Origin: Toxorhynchites rutilus septentrionalis
Taxonomy: Eukaryota > Arthropoda > Insecta > Diptera > Culicidae
DNA: 64,000 nt
Assembly: GCF_029784135.1 (NCBI RefSeq)
Contig: NC_073745.1
Coordinates: 166,743,649-166,807,648, forward strand
Direction of reading: 5' to 3'
In this document: positions 55,166-64,000 of the stretch, in pieces
Position numbering within the stretch: position 1 is the first letter of the stretch
Layout of the letters: each line of letters begins with the position of its first letter
Made by a program: the position numbers and the translations under genes
The notes under the pieces: model-generated
The model's database searches: none
What the model was told of the DNA's origin: nothing
What the model saw: only the letters and a program-made list of their open reading frames with translations

Positions 55166-55275
55166 ATACAAAAGCAGGACCAACCGAGGAGGAAAAACAA
55201 AAGGAACGCCAGAAAAATGAAAGTGCAGAACGTGAACAACAGAAACACCAGAAGATCGAAGCCGCTATCATAAAG
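55166..55275 (+). other. Candidate host exon with a charged coiled-coil reading
   Basis: 110 bp bounded by ttctaatcag and gtatgt. Only the phase-1 frame is open; it reads TKAGPTEEEKQKERQKNESA then EREQQKHQKIEAAIIK, a strongly charged helix-like stretch. The other two frames have stops. GC and codon character differ from the AT-rich surroundings. I cannot name the protein. Confidence 0.45.
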
Positions 55276-55334
55276 GTATGTAATGTAAACTTTGTTCTTG
55301 GATGCAAGTCATAGTAAGTGTTGAGCAGAGATTT

Positions 55335-57605
55335 TATTATTTGAAAAACAAAATTTATTTCATCTTTATCTTTATTTCATCTGACTATATATCGTCATAT
55401 TGAAAAATTGGCGGGGAAAAGCCAAAATGGCGTAAAAACCCCACATCTTTACATCATACATTGCAAGGTGCACATAAAAACATATCATGGTCAAAATATA
55501 AACATTAATATAAACATAATCATTTAGCACAACTCATCGTTGGAAGCGTCTTCGTCCAGTATTCATTCTTGATTCAGTGGTCCATGTTGAATCCGGCAAC
55601 GGAAAGCTTCGGCAGATTGGTTGAAGTCGAAGAATTCATAAAACACGTTGAATCGTGCTGACATAAAGCGAATAGGGTCGTGTAAGCCGTAGTTCCCCAA
55701 ACGTGGTCCAAGATGAAGGAAGCTTCTTGTGCGAAGGACTTTCTCAGGTGCATAGATGTATATCTCCGCAAGAATACCAGGACTATCAATTTCTCCCAAA
55801 AGCACTTTGGCTGTAAACAATGCCTGGCTTACCTTCCTTCTATTCTGGAGTGTCTCAAGTCCCAGTAATTGGCAGCGGGCCTCGTAGGGTGGGAGATTAA
55901 TTGGATCATTCCATGTAAGAGTACGTAGAGCATAACGGACGAATTTTCTTTGAATTGATTCGATTCTTTCCACCCACAATGTTTGATAGGGGCACCAGAC
56001 CACCACACCGAATTCCAGAACCGATCGAACAAGCGTACAGAATAATGCTTTCAGGCAAGTGGGATCGCGAAATTGATCCGAAATTTTGAAGATGAATCCG
56101 AGAAGCTTATTGGCCTTGGATATTATGTCCTAGTAGTGCGGCTTGAATTTTAAAGCTGAGTCAAGCGTAATTCCGAGATCACGTATTTTTTCTACACGTA
56201 GCAAAGGATGATGATCGATCATGTATGTAAACGTTATTGGCTTGAGTTTTCGATGAAATGTAATGACGTTGCATTTTTGAACATTTAGTGAAAGGAAGTT
56301 TCTTAAGCACCACTCATCGAAAGTGTTTAGCAGGTGCTGCAGTCGCAAGCAGTCAGCCGTTTCCCGAACTGTCATAAAAATTTTGACGTCATCCGCATAG
56401 AACAATCGACTACCTATTGAGAGGATCAACCCAATCTCGTTCAAAAATATAGAAAACAGCATCGGTCCGAGGTTGCTGCCTTGAGGTACTCCTGAGCTAT
56501 TGGTGAACTTTTCCGAGAGATCCGTACCAATTTTCACACACAGTTTTCGGTTCGTAAGATACGACCTGAACCAACGAGTGAGCCTTGGAGATACTCCAAG
56601 CTTCTCAAGTTTGGCAAGCAGCATGTTATGATCAACCCTATCAAAAGCAGCCTTGAGGTCGGTGTACACAACATCCACCTGCGCTCCAACTTCCATATTC
56701 CTGAGGCAAAGCGAAACGAAAGGAACAAGATTCGTTGAGACGGACCTCTTAGGGTAGAAACCGTGTTGATCAGCAGAAATATAATTTTTGCAGCAAGAAA
56801 ATAATGCGTCGTTGATTATGATTTCGAATATCTTAGAACAGGCGTTAAGCGATGTGATTCCTCGATAGTTTACGACGTTCTGCTTGTCTCCTTTCTTGTA
56901 AACCGGGAACATAAATGAATATTTCCAACGTGTTGGAAACACACCTTGCTGTATCGAGATATTGAACAGTTTCGACAGCGGTATTATAAATTCAGAAGAG
57001 CAATTCTTCAGTACGCAGGAAGGAATTCCGTCGGGACCAGCAGTGTTGGAGAATTTCAGTTTTTTATAGCAGATTCAACACAGGCGGATGAAATCGTAGC
57101 GATATCAAAATCAAAAATGTCTCTGGGAGTATCTTCTATCGCATCTCCAATCTGGATCGATGAAGCGGAGCGATCGTTAAAAACACTTCTGAAGTGCTCA
57201 GCCAGGAGCTTGCATTTTTCAAATGAGCTGCAGGCAATTCTGTTGCCCAAGTGAATTTCCAATGGTAGCCCATCCTCCTTCCGATTTGTTTTCACAAACG
57301 ACCAGAACTGTCTTGGATTACGCCGTAGATAGTCCTGAATGCGCTGTGTATACCTTTTGTAAAGGAAACGATTGTACGTTCGGTATTCCTTGCTGGCTAC
57401 TGACAGCAAATATTTGGCAATAGAATTACGGGTGTTACAATACTTGCGGAGCGCTCTTGATCTCAATCGCTTCAAATGACGTAGTCGAGCATTGGACCAG
57501 GCAGGCTTCGGAGCAGGTCTGCTCAACGGTACACAGTCAGAAATTACTCGGCTCACGACTTCCTCAAAGTAGTTAACGGCTTCATCTATCGATGGATATT
57601 TTCAT
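55335..57605 (-). mobile_element. Jockey/CR1-type LINE, 5'-truncated
   Basis: Minus strand, ORF2 from the region before the RT to the end, then a 3' UTR of about 200 bp ending in gatgaaataaagataaagatgaaataaa (about 55345-55385). The endonuclease is missing at the 5' side. Confidence 0.85.
55569..57556 (-). pseudogene. Jockey/CR1-type ORF2 (RT) with few lesions
   Basis: From 57556: RRNPRQFWSFVKTNRKEDGL ahead of the RT, a frame change near 57056, then VYKKGDKQNVVNYRGITSLN, DQHGFYPKRSVSTNLV, VYTDLKAAFDRVDHNML, SSGVPQGSNLGPMLF and LFYADDVKIF with YADD. One TAG at 56130-56132 lies after FKPHY; the same frame continues (LGFIFKISDQF, VRSVLEFGVVVWCP, VERIESIQRKFVRYAL) to the true stop at about 55569. 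There is no RNase H, as expected for Jockey/CR1. Confidence 0.88.
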
Positions 57606-57826
57606 TATGTTTTTCTTATACACTTTTTATATTGAAACCTCATCTCCTCTACATTAATAGCAGTAAGTTATGGAGTAACAAAGTCTGTATTCATTGAATT
57701 GTCTCACAGTCGTGATGGGAGTTTAGGACTCGAATTGGGTTCTTCCGGCTTGCTTTGATATATACATGTTCTTGAACTTATCACCCTGTAACGTCGTGTT
57801 TGACCCCGTCGAAACTGACAGCATTC
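57606..57826. other. No recognised feature
   Basis: Short region between the LINE and the next DNA element. gtttgaccccgtcgaaactgacag (57800) partly mirrors sequence at 62384-62403. Confidence 0.4.
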
Positions 57827-58099
57827 GACTAGTGTAAAGTGACCAGATGGTCAGAGGTCTAACGCGGGACACAAAGAACAAAACATTATGTATATACGTT
57901 ATGTGAACATAAACCATAGTTTAGCGAGTCTAAACTGATCAGTATTATTTCTTTCTGAGTATCGGCACTCAGTTGCGATTTTTCGTTGGTTTAGATTTTG
58001 TTTACGCCCGAAAACCACTCGCTGAATCAGAGCATTTACGCCTGCACTGAGAGGAAAATTTAGTAAATATGACGAATTTTTTGGTACATGTTACCAATT

Positions 58100-60254
58100 C
58101 TCTAGTCATTTTCTACCCTACTAATCATTGGTACATGTTACAAAAAAAGAATGGTAGGCACATATGTCAAACAAACTACAAATTGTTGGTCCAACATTGT
58201 TACAATAACAGTGAAAATTTTGCTTCATATTTGTGAGAGGGATCATGGATAATGACAATATTTTTTAATAATTGTTTTTAATTTAAAAAAAAATGTATTT
58301 GATTGCGTTTAATTCTACATACTTAGAATACATTATACTAATAACTCATTCTATAAACAACATCAATAATTCTCGTTGGAATCATTCTATAAACTGCGTA
58401 CAAGAGGCAAATTTTAATCGCAGCCTCAACCACCTCAATTTCATGAGCATTTCCAAAGCAAGTTCCCGAGCAAGTTCCCGTTCCTCTTCCTGCTGCATTG
58501 CTCTGATTTGCATCAGCTGACTAGCAGCTGATTAGCAGAGTGACGGTAGAATTAGCACGTTTCATCCGTATTTTGTTCTCTCGTGTCCCTATGAAGAAAA
58601 GATATGTTAATACATATGTTAATGATATTAAATATGCAACAAACTATGGATGTTCACCTTAATTTTTTTACGGTCGATGATGTGTTGAAGAAAGATTCCA
58701 ATCTTAGCGACAAACTCGCCGTTACCTTCAATCCCATAGCTCGGATGGTATTCGGATAGCAAGTATTACGAGTCTGGGATCATGCCAGCTGTAAAGACAA
58801 GGAAAAAGGTCAATAGTGTTGTAATGTATAGAATATAACTTATGTTTATCCTTGGCGGGAATATGAAAATAGTTTCCCGACCGAGGTGACTGATGTAATG
58901 ATGTAAAAAAAACGAATACTTATCTCCGATTTATTTATGTTATATGAATGATTGTACTGCATATAATTTTAAGGGTAACTAAAAAAGAAAAAAATGGTAT
59001 TAGGTCAATTATGTTAATATGGATCAAAATTTCTTGTGATATTTTCCCCGCCGAAAATATGAAAACAAATTCTCGGGGGAGATGAATACATAATTGAATT
59101 CAATAAAAACAAAGTGCTTACCTCCAAATCGCTTCGTCTCCAAATGGCTTTGCAAATGGCGATTGCAAAGTGCTCACATCACAGTTGTTAGGTATGACAA
59201 TAAAAACAAACTTACTAATGGTATGAAGTAAAATATACGAATTCCTGGTAGGAACATTCATTGCATCTGACATCTTTTTTACCCAATTTTAGTAATATTT
59301 ACAAAAAATGTGTATATTTTACCAATGTTTTTGCTACTAAAGATTTGGTAGCTGCTTTTACTAAACTATTTCTCCAGTGTGGCAAGCACGATTCAAATTC
59401 TAAAATTTTCTTCAAATTACCTAATGGAATGCTCGAAAATTCCAATTCATTTTTCATCGATTTTAGTGTTAACGCAATGACGTACATATCGAGGTGAAGC
59501 AGTAGGCGGAGTATACTTGTATTCGCATGCAAAATTTCGTGTCGTAATTATTTGCGTTCTCTATGGAATGTATATGAAAGAAACAAAACAATGGTCAAAA
59601 TACTCACGGTTTCATGATGATCTCATGAAATTGATGATTCTCATGAAATCTTGCAACGGTTTGTTTTTTAACAGATGGCAATTCTATTGTTACTTATTTC
59701 CATTATTTATATGGTAAAAAGGTCCAGAGAGCAGTTGTATTCTTAGTCCTCGGAACCATTAACATTTCCGGTGAAATGCTGCTTAATTGAACACTATTTT
59801 CCCACATCACACACACTGACACTGAGAGCCATAATAATATCAATATAGTATGGTAAAACTAATGAAAGTTCGTTTGTTTCTATGGCTAAATGTTTTGCTG
59901 AAATATCACTTTTATTCGCATTTTTCAACGTAATTTCACAAATATCCACTGCATGCTGCCACATTATATTCATAATCAGCGGGAACTTCAATGAAACGTA
60001 TGTTTTCCATTGATAAAACACATACTGAAAATAGCATTATCACATGGATTTGTGTAGGCAATCGAATATAAACACAACGACTGACGTCACTATTTGAGAA
60101 ATAGTTATTGCAGCGCATGCTATGTCGCTCGAAAAACCACCATCTTTATTACCTTTTTTCCAGTACATTGGTGTTAACGTATGCATTCAAAAAAATGGAC
60201 TAATTTCGGATGGCGATGAAAGATAATTTACAGGAACAAATTTTCTTCAAATCT
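58100..60254. other. Interior of the 8-bp-duplication element, no gene recognised
   Basis: AT-rich sequence. Short frames such as 59261-59497 have no motif that I recognise. Confidence 0.4.
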
Positions 60255-61010
60255 TAAGGTGGAAACAGAATGCCGCGTTGTGCGTTGCTTCTCATCAGCT
60301 GTCATCGCTTGCGTTTTGTACTAAAACATTCGCCCGACGCAGTCTGTTGATTTGCAGTCACAATCTAGCATTCGTGTCACCATTTTTCATGTAATCAAAA
60401 ACGGCGGCATTGAGCTTCGTTTACTAGTTTAGGGGAGCGTTTAAGAATAGCTGATTTTCAGTCTGAATGAACACGTTTTCAAAATTAAAATTATGAATGA
60501 AAATTAGCTTTTCCATATCAAACTAGTATACTATTTAAATGAAAAACATTTTTGTTTGCAGGTGGTGAAAAAGTCTCATACGAAAATTGTTTATGAAGAC
60601 AACTCTATATTACGATGAAAAAGTTCAGCAACAATGTTGGAATTGTTTAGCCATATGATTCAATGAAAGTCAGAAACACGTGCTTCAAGTAATCAAATAA
60701 TATGATGTGAAAATTTTCATTCAAATTTTAGAATTTAAAAACCGGCTTCGTGTCTTCTAACCTGATAGAGATTACACTAACGAGTTTGGGACCCAAATTA
60801 TGGCCCTAATTTGAAGTTGCCACCAGACGTCGACACCATGCCACTGTCATCGCGAATCCGGCGCAAGCAGTTTAGAACAAATGTTAGCGTTTAGTACAAC
60901 GATGCTGATGAGGCAACGCATTATTGTGAATGGAAACACGCATATTTAAAATGAAGTGTCAAAGCCCAATTGTCGCAACGCGACGCAAAGCGCGGCATTC
61001 TGGTCCCACT
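60255..61010. mobile_element. Inverted-repeat element related to MITE family A
   Basis: Left end aaggtggaaacagaatgccgcg and complemented right end aagtgggaccagaatgccgcg match over about 20 bp. Internal words (gtcgacaccatgccactgtcatcgcgaat; gaaaattagcttttccatatcaaactagtatac) resemble the corresponding blocks of family A, so it may be an older, longer relative. Confidence 0.6.
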
Positions 61011-61589
61011 TTTACGTTTATTAAGTCTACAACAAAAATGATTCAAATATGTTGATTCGCAGCAAGAGCACTGTCAAGCAACTTGATATTTCCATACTGC
61101 AAGCTCCACTCCACAGCGAAGGAGTTGGACATCCTTTGGGTCCGCCAGATATAGCCGATCTGGTATTTACAATATCATCTATTTGCCGCTCCTTAAGCCG
61201 GGAGATCGATGCAACCGGCCAAACGGTGGAGAAAAATCTGGCCAAAATGGACATTTTTATGCGGAAACGTCAGACGAGACCGGCGTATCTGAGCAGCAGG
61301 CAATCATCCAGAAGGAGTAGCTTGAGGTGCTAGTGAAAAACATCTTTCCGGCGATAGAAGTGAAAAACTTCTTTTCGTACTCATAATGAAAGACGAGACG
61401 TACTTAATGCTAGAATTCAATGAATGGCAGGGGACCGGGTACTTTATGTTCCCCAGGTAAGCAATGGCGTCGAATATATCATTCATATCAAGTTCTCGAA
61501 GAAGGTCCTTCTCTGACATAAGTGAAGGGAATGTCCAAGCCGCTCTTTTTTCGAGTCATATGGTGAACGGGGAGATATATAGTACGAAG

Positions 61590-61825
61590 TGCTTGCCGGA
61601 GTTGGGAAGGTGATGTGGTCTTTATGCCGAGCCTGGGATCAGCACATTATGCCAAAAGATCACTGGAGGATGGATCGGCTGGAGATAAACATTGTCGCGA
61701 AGACCACCAACCTTCCCAACATTCCCCAGCTGCGTCCGATAGAAAATTTTTGGGCGAATGGCCAAAATAGAGAGACGGACGACCACCAAAGCCACGAAGA
61801 GGTAAAATAACACGCCGATATACAT
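61590..61825 (+). pseudogene. Mariner-like (DD37E-type) transposase C-terminal fragment
   Basis: LEINIVAKTTNLPNIPQLRP then IENFWA matches the last catalytic region of mosquito IS630/mariner transposases (INxVxKxxNPPNxPQxRPIExFW). Upstream a shifted frame reads VNGEIYSTKCLPEL, the region before the second Asp. Truncated and frameshifted. Confidence 0.75.
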
Positions 61826-62383
61826 ATTTTCATCGGCCATGGTTCAGGTTCCCGCCAACTTCCGTAAGACCGCCCAGCGCTTCATTTACGATACTTCATC
61901 AAACAACTCTGCCTCTTCCTGTCGAGTGTACACTAGTTCTTCCGGCTTATTTAAAACGTTATGCCCTGACCGAGCTAGGGGACCAAAAATGAATTTTTCG
62001 TCTGACTCACGTTGGTCCCTGCGGATCAATAGGGGACTTTCATAAAAATCATTTTCCAATTTTGTTGCTGTCGCTTCCAGTTGACACTCTCTAAATAAAA
62101 AGCCCAATGTCGGTGCGATGAAACCAGCTCAACTTATTAATCTTTGGATGCATTAGACGCGCTCTTGTACAGTCTGCCAAATAAAAGTTTTTTTGAGGTT
62201 CATCCATTTAAGAGAATCAACATGACCAAATTGTGATATTGAAATATATTAATATCGCGGGACATTTTCGTTTCTTTTGCCAAATGCGGGACGTTTCGCG
62301 GGACGGAATCTTACGCGGGACATTTTGTTGAAATGCGGGACTTTCCCGCGTAACGCGGGACGTCTGGTCAGTTTAGACTAGTG

Positions 62384-63126
62384 CTATCTGTATTTCGACA
62401 AGGAAGGTTTGGCATCACTGCCGTGCTATTGAGTCGTGTTCTCCTATCGTTCCGTTTATTTATTGTTGTTTCATCGAAATTCCTCATCTACCATCGCTCA
62501 GCGCTGCATCTGCTCATCCGCTACGACTCGAATAAACCGCCTACGAAAAATCGCAATATTCCAGTCAGGTAGGATAAGTGAAAAATCATATTTTTCCGAG
62601 CTGGCTGGAGTGTGGTCGAAATAAACTGCCCGTCGCCATTGCCCCATATCAAAAGCCTCCCACCTCGCCGCTCTCCACCTGTACTGTTTTTTGCAACACT
62701 GTCGCCCCGTGCCGCCCACCGAAATAAAAACATTAGCTCATCATCCGTTCATCATCTCATCATCAATTTCCACTGTCATAAAAATTCATCTGTATCAATC
62801 TGATAATATATTTATCCCGCTGCTGCTCATCTTCTCACTCCGGATTCCGAAACAGACTCACAAGCAGCTCGCACATACATCCATCATCATCAGTTTTTCC
62901 GCATCGCGGCAGTTATCACCCTCATCGTCATCCAAGCGCAAAACGTAAACATACCAATCGTGAGTTAGTGTGCGTATTGCTCAGAGCGAATAGTTTCTTT
63001 CTATTTCGTCGTCCCGTTCCGTTGCCTATTGTGTGTTTTGATTACCATCTGACATCTATACGTGCGCCCAGGTGGTGTTTTTCGAGAAGTATTACAGTGC
63101 TGCCAGTTTGTTTGCTCCTCCGTAAA
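62384..63126 (+). promoter_or_regulatory. Probable 5' UTR of the following LINE
   Basis: C/T-rich sequence with many short catcatc runs and no recognised protein. It precedes ORF1 without other signals. The 5' end of the LINE is not fixed and may lie left of the DNA element at 57835. Confidence 0.4.
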
Positions 63127-63942
63127 ATGGAAATCTGCAATAGTTGCGCATCAAACATGACATCTGCTGAAGTTGTCTGTGGTGGTTTCTGTAAAGCGTC
63201 TTTCCATTTTAAATGCGCCAGAATAACGGATACATTATACAAGGAAATCTCTGGAAATCCCGCTATTTTCTGGATGTGTAAAGGATGTCGCGACATCATG
63301 GCAAACGCACGCTTTAAGAACACGATAACATCGATGAATGCTGCCACCAAGGAACTGAACGATGTGTACCAAAAGGTTGTCGATAATCTGAAGACGGAGA
63401 TAAAAGACAGCTTGATTGCCGAGCTGAGAGTGGAGATACAAGGAGGCTTCAATAAAATTTCTCCAGCGGTATTGTCGCCCCTGCCTCACCGTTTTCAATT
63501 TGGCAATCGATCAACACCGAAAAGAGCCCGCGACGAAGATCCCGAACGACCTGAACGGCCAACGAAAATGTTTCGTGGTACAGGTTTGATGGCGAACGGA
63601 GCAACTATCGCAGCCACAGAAAGATCAGATAACAGATTTTGGTTGTATCTTTCGAAAATTTCACCCGAAGTTTCTGAAGTGGAGATCCAAAACCTCGCCA
63701 AGGAATGTCTGCAGACGGATGATGTAGTGGCAAAATCGCTTATTCCAAGGGGCCGACCGTCAACCACGTTGACGTTTGTGTCGTTTAAGTTGGAAATCAA
63801 CCAAAACCTGAAGATGAAGGCAATGGACCCCTCTACTTGGCCGCAAGGAATTGAATTTCGCGAATTCGTGGACAATGGCACCTCCACACGGCATTTTTGG
63901 AAACCTGTGCCAATAGCCGACCCGGGAGCAACGTCGACGTAA
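63127..63942 (+). CDS. ORF1 of a Jockey/CR1-type LINE, with PHD-like finger
   Basis: About 271 aa from the ATG at 63127 (MEICNSCASNMTSAEVVCGG). The frame is open upstream to 62968, but 63127 fits the start of a Cys/His finger: CNSC, C-C-H-C (VVCGGFCKASFHFKC), and CKGC, a PHD-like pattern. A coiled-coil-like stretch (TKELNDVYQKVVDNLKTEIK) and a basic linker (STPKRARDEDPERPERPTK) follow. Then comes a compact C-terminal domain (RFWLYLSKISPEVSEVEIQN, LTFVSFKLEINQNL, STWPQGIEFREF), like the domain after the linker in other PHD-type LINE ORF1s. Intact. Confidence 0.82.
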   Translation: MEICNSCASNMTSAEVVCGGFCKASFHFKCARITDTLYKEISGNPAIFWMCKGCRDIMANARFKNTITSMNAATKELNDVYQKVVDNLKTEIKDSLIAELRVEIQGGFNKISPAVLSPLPHRFQFGNRSTPKRARDEDPERPERPTKMFRGTGLMANGATIAATERSDNRFWLYLSKISPEVSEVEIQNLAKECLQTDDVVAKSLIPRGRPSTTLTFVSFKLEINQNLKMKAMDPSTWPQGIEFREFVDNGTSTRHFWKPVPIADPGATST

Positions 63943-63965
63943 CAATTCTGCCAACCTCAATCAGC

Positions 63966-64000
63966 ACTCGTGATTTCTTGACCATTTATTATCAAAACGT
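63966..64000 (+). CDS. Start of ORF2 (endonuclease) of the same LINE, cut by window end
   Basis: The last bases read FLTIYYQNV, the usual beginning of the AP endonuclease of Jockey/CR1 elements (YYQNVRGL). Only the first residues are in the window. Confidence 0.6.

Larger units (their letters stand above)
57835..62375. mobile_element. DNA transposon with 8-bp target duplication, non-autonomous
   Basis: gactagtg flanks both sides (57827-57834, 62376-62383). The ends taaagtgaccagatgg and, complemented, taaactgaccagacgtcccgcg form an imperfect inverted repeat of about 13 bp. At the right end cgcggga-type words recur six times in 130 bp (62250-62370); at the left only one is present (57861). The 8-bp duplication suggests hAT or a P-like group. 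No matching transposase is visible in 4.5 kb, and other relics lie inside. Confidence 0.68.

Noticed and set aside
55166..55275. Complexin exon
   Set aside because: The charged helix recalls complexin, but the conserved central helix residues are not present, so no name is given.

Overview
The window is almost pure repeat DNA from an insect genome, most likely a mosquito (Culicidae). Three things support this: the 18S rRNA stretch carries the divergent core (cgtagaccgtcgtaagact) that I associate with mosquitoes; the transposon set (I, LOA/Lian, Jockey, mag-type Ty3, BEL/Pao, ITmD37E, DD41D mariner, pogo, Harbinger, Helitron, tRNA-SINEs) fits a large culicine genome; and spliceosomal introns are short with GT-AG ends. 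No complete host protein gene is visible. Two short candidate host exons (40265-40334 and 55166-55275) are the only hints of one.

Layout. 1-9581 is a decayed ribosomal DNA unit. The 18S gene is broken by two head-to-tail copies of one I-clade non-LTR retrotransposon at the same target (1-474 is the 3' end of copy 1, 475-6122 is copy 2). The 3' part of 18S (6123-7224), an ITS1 with 278-bp tandem repeats, a 5'-truncated 5.8S, ITS2-like sequence and a collapsed 28S scrap follow. Spacer-like repeats (9240-9581 and 14645-15000) are split by a very young Ty3/mag-type retrotransposon (9582-14644) with identical 121-bp LTRs, a tRNA-Ser primer site, intact gag, and a pol frame interrupted by two precise spliceosomal-type introns. 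One of those introns lies inside the reverse transcriptase domain.

15000-26700 holds a 0.8-kb foldback region, several MITE families, remnants of a histone cluster (an H3 pseudogene with its 3' stem-loop and a possible H1 fragment) broken by a SINE and a LOA LINE, a Jockey fragment, and a PIF/Harbinger-like element that retains a MADF-like exon pair. 27000-33600 is a decayed second I-clade LINE followed by a pogo/Tc5-type fragment. 33600-50900 is AT-rich with scattered mariner relics, a DD41D mariner inside a 310-bp tandem repeat, long microsatellites, a Helitron Rep relic, a 143-bp minisatellite, and MITEs. 51150-54520 is a BEL/Pao element lacking its reverse transcriptase. 55335-57605 is a Jockey/CR1-type LINE on the minus strand. 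57835-62375 is a 4.5-kb inverted-repeat DNA element with an 8-bp target duplication. The window ends in the 5' half of another LINE (ORF1 at 63127-63942, ORF2 just starting).

How the parts relate: most pieces are parasites inserted into one another, and intact target duplications give a relative order of insertion. The two most unusual items are the 18S-inserted I-clade element in tandem and the intron-containing, apparently young mag-type retrotransposon. All names are from reading motifs by eye; no database search was run.
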